A stretch of 20,320 bases of DNA from NCBI GenBank assembly GCA_049515555.1, contig JBEKTY010000148.1, positions 1 through 20,320 of the forward strand, in the 5' to 3' direction. The position numbers and the translations under genes are program-made. This DNA comes from JBEKTY01 sp049515555 (lineage in GTDB: Bacteria; Planctomycetota; Planctomycetia; Pirellulales; Thermoguttaceae). The notes beneath the pieces were generated by a model. It made no database searches and was not told the origin of the DNA. It saw nothing but the letters and a program-made list of their open reading frames with translations. This document shows, piece after piece, positions 6,383 through 13,663 of the stretch (the stretch's first letter is position 1; each line of letters begins with the position of its first letter).

Positions 6383-6518
6383 GCAACATGGGCTTAATTC
6401 GTTGGCCCACGCGGCTTCCCCGCAAAGCTAGCTCTGGGACAGCACGATCCCACCGGTGTCCAAGTGGCAGACACATTCCCGACGTGATGTGTTATGGCAC
6501 CCGCTACGGGGTTGGCAT

Positions 6519-7535
6519 CTACGCTCTTTGTGAGGTCTGTGCATAATCCCGCAGGGCCAGGACGTTGGCCACCGGGGTATCGCGGGGGACTTCACAGCCG
6601 GCGGCGAGGATATAGGCCGGGCCCGCCTGGCGGTGGCACTCGGCGGCGGCCCGGGCGATCGTGGCGGGGGTCCCGTTGCGCACGTCAGCCACGGGGTTGA
6701 GATTTCCGGCCAGGACCTGGCGGGGACCCATCTCGCGTCGGGCCGCCTCCAGCGGCACTGGAAAATCGACGTCGACCAGGTCGCAGCCCAGCGAACCGAT
6801 GCCGGCCAGGATCCGCCGCGTGTTGCCGCAAATGTGCAGCCGCACCTTGGCCCCCATGGCGTGCAGCGAATCGACCAACTTCTGCTCGCAGGGCCGGACG
6901 AACTCGTCATAGATCTGCGGCCCGACCAACGAGGCGGCCGCGTCGCCCAGGCCGATCAGCTCCGCGCCCGCGTCGATCTGGGCCCGGGCGAACCGCAGCT
7001 CCATCTCCACGATCCACTCGAACAGCTCGCGAACGAAGGCGGGGTCGTCGAAGAAATCGGTCATCAGCCGATTGATGCCCCGCAGGTCGGCGGCCTCGGC
7101 ACAGGGGCCTTCGATCCAGCCTTCGACCAGCCGTTGGCCCGCCGTCCGCTGGCTGAGCAGGGCGGCCGCCTGTACGCGATCGTGCATCCGGCCGCCGCCC
7201 AGCGGGTCGGGCATCTTCAGCCCCGCTAGCGCGGCCTTGTCGGCCAGCCGGGCGTGCACCTCGTCGATGGCCGGCGGCTGGTCGTCGAAGAATTGGACCG
7301 TCGCCCCGCAGTCGGCGGCCTCCCGGGCCGGATCGGAAATGCACGACACGTAGTCGAAATCGAACTCCTCGGCGGTGCGAAGCTGGGCCTCGGCCATCAC
7401 GCGATAGTCGGTGGCGTACCGCCCGTAAGGCACCCCGATGCGGTCGGCGGCGAACATCATGGTAATGGGCATCAGCGGCAGGCGGTCCGCCGGCCCGCCC
7501 TCCAGCACGGCCAAAATCCGCTCGCGACCGTTCAT
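6519..7535 (-). CDS. Uroporphyrinogen decarboxylase-family (MtaA/CmuA-like) methyltransferase
   Basis: 338 residues forming a single UroD/MtaA TIM-barrel. ATG 7535 has a CAGGAG site at 7543-7548. The N-terminus MNGRERILAVLEGGPADRLP is the standard opening of this family. The zinc-thiolate motif of corrinoid methyltransferases is present: His234-x-Cys236 (LHICGNTRRIL) and Cys314 (AAGCEVPRDTP), HxC plus a Cys 78 residues later. True haem-pathway UroD lacks this, so a methylcobamide:acceptor methyltransferase or related methyl-transfer role is more likely than haem synthesis. Other family landmarks are WIEGPCAEAADLRG (140-153), GLGDAAASLVGP (195-206) and LAGNLNP (275-281). No corrinoid protein or reductive activase gene is visible nearby. 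Substrate unknown. Confidence 0.88.
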   Translation of the reverse strand: MNGRERILAVLEGGPADRLPLMPITMMFAADRIGVPYGRYATDYRVMAEAQLRTAEEFDFDYVSCISDPAREAADCGATVQFFDDQPPAIDEVHARLADKAALAGLKMPDPLGGGRMHDRVQAAALLSQRTAGQRLVEGWIEGPCAEAADLRGINRLMTDFFDDPAFVRELFEWIVEMELRFARAQIDAGAELIGLGDAAASLVGPQIYDEFVRPCEQKLVDSLHAMGAKVRLHICGNTRRILAGIGSLGCDLVDVDFPVPLEAARREMGPRQVLAGNLNPVADVRNGTPATIARAAAECHRQAGPAYILAAGCEVPRDTPVANVLALRDYAQTSQRA

Positions 7536-7580
7536 GGCGATTCTCCTGCTGGTGGACTTTTTGAAATTGCGTTTGCCGGT

Positions 7581-7614
7581 CCCCTCTCCCTCCGGGAGAG
7601 GGTTAGGGTGAGGG
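7581..7614. repeat. CCCTCTCCC...GGGAGAGGG dispersed hairpin repeat
   Basis: CCCTCTCCC (7582-7590) and GGGAGAGGG (7594-7602) make a 9-bp stem with a 3-nt loop, followed by TTAGGGTGAGGG. This is a very common dispersed intergenic hairpin in GC-rich bacteria (I recall it well; not searched). It lies 47 bp upstream of the methyltransferase start codon. Confidence 0.7.
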
Positions 7615-7695
7615 AGAATCGGCGTGGATCGTGCCTCCGCCTTCGCATGACCCAATATATCTTATCACGCAAGGGCGCAAAGCCACGATTCCGCC

Positions 7696-7716
7696 TTCAT
7701 CCTTCATCCTTCATCC
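7696..7716. repeat. Heptamer array (TTCATCC)x3
   Basis: Three exact TTCATCC units run head to tail from 7696 to 7716. This is one of several 7-nt arrays in the window. Confidence 0.8.
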
Positions 7717-8030
7717 TTAACTTGTCGAACGCCTCGAAGGTGCGTTCGAAACTTACGGTGATCGACAAGTCTGTAACCCCTTGACTGGCTTGTATTAACG
7801 ATTCTGCCGGCGAGCGTAAAATTATACGTCTTGAGAGGTACGTGTTCGACTTAAGCGTTTTCTTGCCCCAAAATGGCCGGCCGGTCGCTCCAAACGTGGG
7901 GTCTGCGGCGGGCCGGCGAGTCGTCCGGCACGGGGAAAACCGTATGTCAGTGAATTGGTGATGATTCGTCATTTTTCCACGGGCACACGGCCAGCACGTG
8001 GGAGCACGGGTTACCTCGGCCGAGACATAT

Positions 8031-8085
8031 TGTAGTCGGCACACGCCGTGTGCCGGATTTCCGCACACGGCGTGTGCGGACTACA
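8031..8085. repeat. REP-like doublet with GTAG heads
   Basis: A 55-bp inverted repeat opening TGTAGTC and closing GACTACA. Each arm holds its own palindrome, GCACACGCCGTGTGC, placed next to a GTAG tetranucleotide. This is the architecture of REP sequences paired as a REPIN. It differs in sequence from, but resembles, the arms of the MITE at 13922-14045. Confidence 0.75.
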
Positions 8086-8168
8086 TTGAAACGCAGAAGT
8101 TATTTTCCCCGCCGATCCCTGCCTCGGCCCTCTGTCCCCAGGGACAGGCGAGCAGCCCGCCTCCCGCC

Positions 8169-8194
8169 TTCATCCCACCCTTCATCCCTCATCC
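8169..8194. repeat. Degenerate heptamer array (TTCATCC-like)
   Basis: TTCATCC (8169-8175), a 5-nt interruption, TTCATCC (8181-8187) and CTCATCC (8188-8194). It is the same heptamer as the array at 7696-7716, about 470 bp away. Confidence 0.6.
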
Positions 8195-8238
8195 CTCGCT
8201 CTTCCCCGTCCGCCCTTATACTATACTACTGTACACTA

Positions 8239-8274
8239 TTTGCCCGCGGACTGCAAGACCAGTTTGCGGGCAAA
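8239..8274. other. Long-loop inverted repeat downstream of DUF1638
   Basis: TTTGCCCGC (8239-8247) and GCGGGCAAA (8266-8274) are exact 9-bp inverted copies around an 18-nt loop, 172 nt past the DUF1638 stop on its transcript. There is no strong T-run, so termination is uncertain. Confidence 0.35.
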
Positions 8275-8445
8275 ATTTCAAGGGGCGAGAAACCGGGGTT
8301 CAATATCGGCTGGATGGGCACTGTGCATTGTTGCCACGCGTTCCTTGATCGGGCCTTTCCCACCTTCCCTGTCGAAACCAGTCGCTATGCGCAATGCGTG
8401 AGGCACCCCGAACAGGGTTGCCAGCCGTTAGGGTCGCTCGACGCC

Positions 8446-9240
8446 TTAGGCATGATGGCCGTCGTCCCGTACGGCCTTGATTACTTTGTCGTCGAAGCTG
8501 GGGGCGATGCGGGAGCCGGGGGGGACTACGAGGTAGCGGTCGTCGTCCCAGGGGCCGTCGACCAGATCCTGGATCAGCCGCATGTCGCCGATGAGGGCCT
8601 CGAACTGCCAGCCGCGGCGGCCGGCCTCGTCGCGGGCGGCCTGCTCGAACCGCCCGTCGGGCTCGATGCCCATCTCGATGAACGTCATCTTGTTGTAGTT
8701 CCGCAGCATGTTGCCGAGCTGCTCGTAGAGGAACTGGGCGTTGTCCGGGCCGTACTTGGCCGTCAGCTCTTCGAGCGAGAGCGTCATGCCGGCCTGCTGC
8801 TGGATGGTGTCGGAAAGGGGGACAGTCCCATTTTCGTCGGACGAAAATTGGGACAGTCCCCCGCCCGATTCGCCGCGCTCGATCCAGCCGCTGGTCTTGA
8901 AGTACACCCCGGGATGGCTCTGGAAGTAATCGAGATATCGCTCCTTGCTTCCCAACAGGAGGGTGATGCAGTCGTGGGCGCGGGCAACGACCAGCGGGAG
9001 CGGTTGGGCGGCCAGGCCCACCAGGGCGTTGCTGCACAGGCCGTAGCCCAGCAGTATGGCCTCGTAACGGGCGGGGTCGATCTGCGTCAGGGCCTGGCCC
9101 AAGCGGGCCGACATGCCGGCCTGGCCGATGTCGTGCAGGCCCTTGGGCAGGAACTCGACGTCGACCGCGTTGACCGAGCGGGCCACCGCGGCGCAGCATT
9201 CCCGATACAGGATCTCACAGGCCAGGAGTTTCAGTCGCAT
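8446..9240 (-). CDS. DUF1638 family protein
   Basis: 264 residues from ATG 9240. The DUF1638 pattern is clear: KLLACEILYREC (N-terminus), LGYGLCSNALVGL (64-76), VVARAHDCITLLLGSKERY (84-102) and HPGVYFKTSGWIERGE (109-124). Cys8, Cys69 and Cys91 look conserved. The biochemical function is unknown; from memory the family is often encoded near corrinoid methyltransferase genes in anaerobes, fitting the UroD/MtaA homologue on the same strand about 0.9 kb downstream. It overlaps the response regulator gene by 26 bp, which suggests translational coupling as third gene of a kinase-regulator operon. Residues 127-142 (GGLSQFSSDENGTVPL) are encoded by a palindromic repeat inserted without breaking the frame. 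Confidence 0.88.
   Translation of the reverse strand: MRLKLLACEILYRECCAAVARSVNAVDVEFLPKGLHDIGQAGMSARLGQALTQIDPARYEAILLGYGLCSNALVGLAAQPLPLVVARAHDCITLLLGSKERYLDYFQSHPGVYFKTSGWIERGESGGGLSQFSSDENGTVPLSDTIQQQAGMTLSLEELTAKYGPDNAQFLYEQLGNMLRNYNKMTFIEMGIEPDGRFEQAARDEAGRRGWQFEALIGDMRLIQDLVDGPWDDDRYLVVPPGSRIAPSFDDKVIKAVRDDGHHA
8817..8862. repeat. GGGACAGTCCC palindrome pair inside a coding sequence
   Basis: Two copies of the palindrome GGGACAGTCCC (8819-8829 and 8850-8860), with G/C-run edges (GGGGG, CCCCC), flank the hairpin TTTTCGT-CGG-ACGAAAA (8831-8847). It has the REP-doublet layout with a GGGG-type head. It lies entirely within the DUF1638 frame, encoding residues 127-142. Confidence 0.8.
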
Positions 9241-9991
9241 TTTGGGTTTCCGGCGGCTCGACGGGCGGCTCGCCTCCGGCGACAAAGCGGTAGCCGGCGT
9301 CGCGGATGGTGAGGAAATGCCTGGGCTGTGCGGGCTCGGGCTCGAAGATCTTTCGCAGCCGGCGGATGAACTGGTCGGGGGCCCGCGTGTTGATGTTCCC
9401 CGGCATGCCCCACACGTTCTCCAGCAGCTCGCGGCGGGGGATGACCCGCCCCTCGTTCTCGATGAAATAGCGCAACAGGCTCAACTCGAGTTGGGTCATG
9501 CGGACCGGCTCGCCGGCCACGACGACCTGGAAGCTGTCGAAGTCGATCTTGGCCTGAGCGAACTCGAAGGCGGCCAGCCCGCGCGCGGCGGGGGGCCGGT
9601 TCTCCGGCCGGCGCCGCGAAAGGGCCAGCAGGTTCCGCACCCGGCTCATGAACTCGTCCAGGTCGAAAGGCTTGGTCATGTACTGGTTGGCGCCCACGTC
9701 GAAGCCGCGGGTGCGGTCCTCGGCCAGGGTCCGGGCGCTCAAGATCAACACGGGGATCTCGCGGTCGATGGCCCGCAGGGCCTCGCACACGTTGTAGCCG
9801 CTCATGCCGGGCAGCATGAGGTCCAGTACGACCAGGTCCACGTTGCCGGGCGAGGGGGCCAGCAGTTTCAGCGCCGCGCGGCCGTCGCCGATCACGGTCA
9901 CGCGGTAGCCCTCGGCGACGAGATTGTACTTGATCCCCATCGCCAGGTGCTCTTCGTCTTCGACGACCAGGATGTGTTCGTTGGCTGCCAT
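9215..9991 (-). CDS. OmpR/PhoB-family response regulator
   Basis: 258 residues. The receiver domain (about 5-120) has the acidic pair Glu11-Asp12, phosphoacceptor Asp57 (VVLDLMLPGMSG), Ser85 (LILSART) and Lys107 (MTKPFD). A linker rich in Arg/Pro leads to an OmpR-type winged helix (about 148-238) with MTQLELSLLRYFIENEGRVI, LLENVWG, the recognition-helix region TRAPDQFIRRLRKIF, and the closing FLTIRDAGYRFV. ATG 9991 is 7 bp after the kinase stop (9999) and lacks a clear ribosome site, so translational coupling is likely; an in-frame TTG at 10033 inside the kinase gene is less likely. It is the cytoplasmic transcription factor partner of the adjacent kinase. Targets are unknown, but the DUF1638 gene is in the same operon. 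Confidence 0.93.
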   Translation of the reverse strand: MAANEHILVVEDEEHLAMGIKYNLVAEGYRVTVIGDGRAALKLLAPSPGNVDLVVLDLMLPGMSGYNVCEALRAIDREIPVLILSARTLAEDRTRGFDVGANQYMTKPFDLDEFMSRVRNLLALSRRRPENRPPAARGLAAFEFAQAKIDFDSFQVVVAGEPVRMTQLELSLLRYFIENEGRVIPRRELLENVWGMPGNINTRAPDQFIRRLRKIFEPEPAQPRHFLTIRDAGYRFVAGGEPPVEPPETQNATETPGL

Positions 9992-9998
9992 TGGGGGA

Positions 9999-11051
9999 TC
10001 ATTGACGCGGTGGCGGATCGGTCGATGAGTCAACGGGCCGTGAGGCGACGACGCCCGGCAAATGGACCTCGAATACGGTGCCGGGGCCCCCTTCCTGATC
10101 GCGGACGCGGATGCGGGCGTGCAGCCGGCGGGCCAGGTTGCGGACCAGGTACAGGCCCAGGCCCGTGCCCGGCTTGTCGCGTTCCAGCTCCAGCCCCAGC
10201 CGCTCGAAGCGGCCGAAGATCTGGCGGCGGAGGCGGGGGGGGATGCCCCGGCCGTTGTCGCCGATCCGCACCACGGCCCGGCCGCCGTCGGCCGGCCGCA
10301 GCGTCACCTCGACGCGGGGCTGGCTGCCGGCGTACTTCACCGCGTTGTCGATCAGGTTGCGGAAGAGCACGTCCAGCTCGACCCGCAGGGCCCGGACGGT
10401 GCACGGCGCCAGGTCGAAGCACACGGTCTCGATCGGCACCCGGTAGCGGAGGCAGACCGTGTTGGCGCAATCGGCCAGCAGGGCGTCCAGGGGCACGTCC
10501 TCGACATCCTGATCCATCCCGGCAGTGCCCAACCGCCCGGCTTCCAGCAGTTGGTTGATCAGCCGGTCCAGGCGATCGAGGTCTTCGACCATGAAACGGT
10601 AGAACTCGGCCTGCTCCTCCTGGCTCACCTGGCGGCGATGCAGCGTTTGCAGGTACAGCTTCATCGAGGCGATGGGCGACTTCAGCTCGTGGGTCACGCT
10701 GTCGATGAAGTTCGACTGCCGGCGGTTCAGGTTGATGGCCTTGATGGAAAGGACCAGGTACACGATTACGCCGGCCAGCAGCAGGCCGATGAAGGTGGTG
10801 CCGATCGACAGCAGGGCCCAGTAGACGCCGGCGTAGTGGCTGTCCTTCAGCGCCCCGAACACGCTCAGCAGCACCCAGCCGATGGTGAGCACCACCAGGA
10901 GCACGATCATCACGACCGCCAGCACTATCGGCAGACTGCGCGAGCGGCGTACGGGCAGGATGCGGACCGCACGAATCAGCCGATCGGTCGAGGGCATGGA
11001 AGGGATTTGGGGATTTGGGGATTTGGGATTTGGGATTCCCTTGCCGCTCAT
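9999..11051 (-). CDS. Membrane sensor histidine kinase
   Basis: 350 residues. Two membrane segments (about 40-66 and 77-103) enclose only a short external loop, so the sensor input is small or intramembrane. HisKA follows with His121 (SVTHELKSPIASMK), then HATPase_c with N-box Asn232/Asn236 (FRNLIDNAVKYAG), G1 DNGRGI (265-270) and G2 GTGLGL (295-300). The C-terminal tail is Pro/Ser-rich. Start 11051 is preferred because AAGGAG sits at 11056-11061; the next ATG (10997, residue 19) has no such site. Residues 7-17 (PNPKSPNPQIP) are encoded by a GGGATTT heptamer array, so unit changes could shift the frame. It is first gene of the kinase-regulator-DUF1638 operon. Confidence 0.93.
   Translation of the reverse strand: MSGKGIPNPKSPNPQIPSMPSTDRLIRAVRILPVRRSRSLPIVLAVVMIVLLVVLTIGWVLLSVFGALKDSHYAGVYWALLSIGTTFIGLLLAGVIVYLVLSIKAINLNRRQSNFIDSVTHELKSPIASMKLYLQTLHRRQVSQEEQAEFYRFMVEDLDRLDRLINQLLEAGRLGTAGMDQDVEDVPLDALLADCANTVCLRYRVPIETVCFDLAPCTVRALRVELDVLFRNLIDNAVKYAGSQPRVEVTLRPADGGRAVVRIGDNGRGIPPRLRRQIFGRFERLGLELERDKPGTGLGLYLVRNLARRLHARIRVRDQEGGPGTVFEVHLPGVVASRPVDSSTDPPPRQ
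11002..11037. repeat. GGGATTT heptamer/octamer array in the kinase 5' coding end
   Basis: Plus strand: GGGATTT, GGGGATTT, GGGGATTT, GGGATTT, GGGATT from 11002 to 11037. It lies between the kinase start at 11051 and the internal ATG at 10997. Gain or loss of one 7- or 8-nt unit would change the reading frame from 11051. Confidence 0.85.
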
Positions 11052-11068
11052 CCGACTCCTTTTCGTCG

Positions 11069-11098
11069 AGCATAACTGGGCGCTGCGGGGATCGTCAA
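11069..11098 (-). promoter_or_regulatory. Candidate promoter of the kinase-regulator-DUF1638 operon
   Basis: Minus strand: -35 TTGACG (11098-11093), 18-bp spacer, -10 TATGCT (11074-11069). The predicted start near 11062 would leave only about 10 nt before ATG 11051, placing the ribosome site at the very 5' end of the message; this is tight but possible. Confidence 0.45.
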
Positions 11099-11132
11099 GA
11101 TGGGGGCGGCTGGCCTGAAGGCCGGCCTAGTC

Positions 11133-11227
11133 GACGGGCGACGGAAGACGGACGACGGACGGCGGATTGAAGTGCTGCTGTCCGTCGCCCGTCGTCCGTC
11201 CCGAATCTCGCCCCTCGCCCCTCGTCA
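11133..11227. repeat. Facing heptamer arrays (GACGGAC-type) plus CTCGCCC array
   Basis: Four tandem heptamers, GACGGGC, GACGGAA, GACGGAC, GACGGAC (11133-11160), face three inverted ones, GTCCGTC, GCCCGTC, GTCCGTC (11180-11200). The two can pair over 13 bp (11133-11145 with 11181-11193). A third array, CTCGCCC x2 plus CTCGTCA, covers 11207-11227. All units are 7 nt. Confidence 0.8.
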
Positions 11228-11388
11228 CTTCCGCAGAGGTACCACCCCTGCCAGCGGCCTCCCCATAGTGGCGGCGACGGCTCGGTGGCCTGCGTTACAA
11301 AGGTCCACCTAAAGGCCCGAGCCCGGAACCTCGACGCCCCGCAGGAGGCTATTTACAAATCTATTACACAACGGTTACATAGTGAGCC

Positions 11389-11416
11389 TTTGCCGCCGAG
11401 CGAACAGACCTATAAT
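11389..11416 (+). promoter_or_regulatory. Candidate promoter for the radical SAM gene
   Basis: -35 TTTGCC (11389-11394), 16-bp spacer, perfect -10 TATAAT (11411-11416). Predicted start near 11423, giving a leader of about 170 nt that contains the palindromic element at 11428-11531. Confidence 0.55.
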
Positions 11417-11427
11417 TGTGAGAATTC

Positions 11428-11531
11428 ATAACCGTTCACGGGAGTTCTCGAAAGTAGCAGGCACACTCCGTGTGCCGTCCGCTGCTTCGTCGTTCCGGGA
11501 GCGGGCGGCACACGGAGTGTGCCTGCTACTT
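11428..11531. mobile_element. Degenerate or truncated copy of the GTAA-ended MITE
   Basis: ATAACCGTTCACG (11428-11440) matches the left terminal repeat of the MITE at 13922 except for its first base. After 13 nt come long inverted arms (11452-11482 and 11501-11531) opening AAGTAGCAGGCACACTCCGT, matching the arms of the other copy with one mismatch between them. The right terminal repeat and a target duplication are absent. The region 11052-11594 otherwise contains heptamer arrays and promoters, but no gene. Confidence 0.75.
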
Positions 11532-11594
11532 TACAGCCGACCACCCGTCACGTTTCGAAACCACCTGCGAAAACCAACGAGAGATTATTCAGCC

Positions 11595-13409
11595 ATGAAG
11601 GCCGCAGCCAAAGATCGTCCCCAACAATCATCTCCTGCCCAGCCCGTGGGCGTGCATCCGGCCGGCTCGCGGGCCCGGGTCTTGCTGTCGAGCGTCTTCG
11701 GGCCCTACGCCCAAGACGACGAGTACGGCAGCCGGGTGATGAACCCCATGGAACTTTACCACAACCAGGTGACGCGCACGCAAGGGCCCTTTTCGCTGCG
11801 GATGTTCCATCGAAGCTGGGGGATCATGCTCATCCAGGCGAACATCGAGGCCCCCTGCACGGTGCTGGATTTCCCGACGCTGGAGCGGTTCGTCGAGGAG
11901 CTCCGCAGCCACAGCTACGACGTGATCGGCATCACGTCGATCATTCCGAACCAGCTCAAGGTGAAGAAGATGTGCGAGCTGATTCGGAAGTACCAGCCGG
12001 GGGCGAAGATCGTCGTGGGGGGGCACATTGCGAATATTCCCGACCTGGCCCGGCGGATCGACGCCGATCACATCGTCCGCGGCGAGGGCGTCGAGTGGTT
12101 CCGCCGCTACCTGGGCGAGAACCCCGACCGGCCGCTGCGGCATCCCATGATCGCCTCGGGCTTCGGCACGCGGAACATGGGCGTGACCGTGCGGGAGATG
12201 CCCGGCGACGTGGCCGCCACGCTCATCCCCTCGGTGGGCTGCCCGCTGGGCTGCAACTTCTGCTCCACCTCGGCCATGTTCGGCGGGAAGGGCAAGTCGC
12301 ACGACTTCTACGCCACCGGCGACGAGCTGTTCGGCGTCATGTGCCAGCTCGAAAAGGAAATGAACACCCGCTCCTTCTTCGTCATGGACGAGAACTTCCT
12401 GCTGCACCGCCGCCGGGCGCTGCGGCTGCTGGAGCTCATGGAGCGCCACAACAAGGCCTGGTCGCTGTACGTGTTCAGCTCGGCCAACGTGCTCCGCTCG
12501 TACACGATCGATCAGCTCGTCCGCCTGGGCATCTCCTGGGTGTGGATGGGCGTGGAAGGCTGCAACAGCCAGTACGTGAAGCTACAGGGCATCGACACCT
12601 TCGCCCTGGTGCGCGAGTTGCAGTCGCACGGCATCCGCGTGCTGGGCTCGACGATCATCGCCCTGGCCGAGCACACGCCGGAGAACATCGGCGCGGCGAT
12701 CGAGTACGCCGCGCGCCACGACACCGACTTCCACCAGTTCATGCTGTATACGCCCATTCCGGGCACGCCCTTCTGGGCCGAGTTGGAGGGGCAGGGCGTG
12801 CTGAAAGATCCCGCCTCCTACGACCAGGGCGACATCCACGGCCAATTGATCCTCAACTATCACCACCGGAACATCCCCGACGGGCAGGAAGCCGAGTACA
12901 TGCTCCGCGCCTTCCAGCGCGATTTCCAGCGTAACGGGCCGAGCACGCTGCGGATCGTGCGCACCACGCTGGCCGGCTGGAAGCGGTACAAGAACCACCC
13001 CGACCCGCGGGTCCGCAGCCGCATCGCCTGGGAAGGCCGCGAGCTGGCGACGGCCTTTGCCGCCGCCGTGGCGGGCGCCAAGCTGTATTACCGCCGCAAC
13101 CCGGCCATGTACGCCAAGATGTCGGCACTCCTGGCGGACCTGAAGCGGGAGTTCGGCTGGAAGACCCGGCTGGCCGCCGCCGTGGGCGGTCCCTACGTTC
13201 TGTGGAAGCTCCGCCGCGAAGAGAAGCGGCTCGCCGCCGGCTGGACCTACGAGCCCCAAACGTTCTACGAGCAGAACGACGCCTGCCCGGAGGGCTCGGA
13301 AGCGGCGCGGTGCCGCTGGGTGCTTCCGGCGGCCGCGCCGGCCGCGCCGACCGCGGTCCCGGCGGCCCCCGCGTCCCACGCCGGCACGCTCGACGTGCTC
13401 AACGCCTGA
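11595..13409 (+). CDS. Radical SAM protein with probable cobalamin-binding N-terminal domain
   Basis: 604 residues. The N-terminal half (about 75-180) has a Rossmann-like B12-binding layout: SYDVIGITSIIPNQ (107-120), KIVVGGHIANIPDLARRI (138-155), DHIVRGEGVEWFRRYL (158-173). The radical SAM core starts at IPSVGCPLGCNFCS, with the 4Fe-4S CxxxCxxC cysteines 216, 220 and 223. The B12-type DxHxxG motif is not seen, so cobalamin may bind base-on or not at all. After the barrel comes a helical region (about 420-575) and a low-complexity Ala/Pro tail. ATG 11595 has only a weak ribosome site. Related enzymes (class B, BchE/HpnP-like) methylate or cyclise unactivated carbons; the substrate here is unknown. 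It is transcribed divergently from the kinase operon. Confidence 0.88.
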   Translation: MKAAAKDRPQQSSPAQPVGVHPAGSRARVLLSSVFGPYAQDDEYGSRVMNPMELYHNQVTRTQGPFSLRMFHRSWGIMLIQANIEAPCTVLDFPTLERFVEELRSHSYDVIGITSIIPNQLKVKKMCELIRKYQPGAKIVVGGHIANIPDLARRIDADHIVRGEGVEWFRRYLGENPDRPLRHPMIASGFGTRNMGVTVREMPGDVAATLIPSVGCPLGCNFCSTSAMFGGKGKSHDFYATGDELFGVMCQLEKEMNTRSFFVMDENFLLHRRRALRLLELMERHNKAWSLYVFSSANVLRSYTIDQLVRLGISWVWMGVEGCNSQYVKLQGIDTFALVRELQSHGIRVLGSTIIALAEHTPENIGAAIEYAARHDTDFHQFMLYTPIPGTPFWAELEGQGVLKDPASYDQGDIHGQLILNYHHRNIPDGQEAEYMLRAFQRDFQRNGPSTLRIVRTTLAGWKRYKNHPDPRVRSRIAWEGRELATAFAAAVAGAKLYYRRNPAMYAKMSALLADLKREFGWKTRLAAAVGGPYVLWKLRREEKRLAAGWTYEPQTFYEQNDACPEGSEAARCRWVLPAAAPAAPTAVPAAPASHAGTLDVLNA

Positions 13410-13443
13410 GCCCGGTGACCCGACCGGCCTGGGCTGACACTTT

Positions 13444-13508
13444 GGGTGCCACTGCTGGCTCGTCCAGCAGTGCTGAAGGCACGGTTGGGCAAGCCAACCG
13501 TGGCACCC
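13444..13508. repeat. Double-hairpin (cloverleaf-like) dispersed repeat
   Basis: An outer inverted repeat, GGGTGCCAC (13444-13452) with GTGGCACCC (13500-13508), encloses two separate hairpins: CACTGCTGG-ctcgt-CCAGCAGTG (13450-13472 region) and CACGGTTGG-gcaag-CCAACCGTG (13480-13502 region). It lies 34 bp after the radical SAM stop codon and may protect or end that transcript. The design looks like a REP doublet. Confidence 0.75.
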
Positions 13509-13663
13509 GTCATTTCGGGCCGTCGGGGCACTATGGCCCCACAGGGGCCGGCCGGTCAAACTTTGCCGTCGCGCGTCAAAGTATTCGCCGTTCCACACGC
13601 TTGTCCAGTCCAAACAAGTGGCCTGTTTTCCGGGCGTTTCGCCGTAGATTGCAGGAATTCCTC

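Larger units (their letters stand above)
7536..8445. other. 910-bp intergenic stretch, no convincing gene
   Basis: The stretch between the methyltransferase and DUF1638 genes holds a CCCTCTCCC hairpin repeat, two heptamer arrays, a GTAG-headed palindrome pair and a long-loop hairpin, each listed separately. Open frames through it are shadowed by these repeats, and none has a credible start plus protein-like composition. The 8286-8445 segment just downstream of DUF1638 shows nothing recognisable. Confidence 0.6.

Noticed and set aside
7697..8068. 123-residue open frame on the minus strand between the methyltransferase and DUF1638
   Set aside because: Its start lies within the GTAG palindrome pair and its end within a heptamer array; no recognisable protein features.
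8050..9312. 420-residue open frame on the plus strand
   Set aside because: It lies opposite DUF1638, starts in repeats and has no family motifs; it is a GC-rich antisense shadow.
10062..11075. 337-residue open frame on the plus strand
   Set aside because: It is the antisense shadow of the histidine kinase, whose catalytic motifs are all in order on the minus strand.
7696..11227. CRISPR array
   Set aside because: The repeats are short heptamers without spacers; no Cas genes or 25-40 bp regularly spaced repeats occur.
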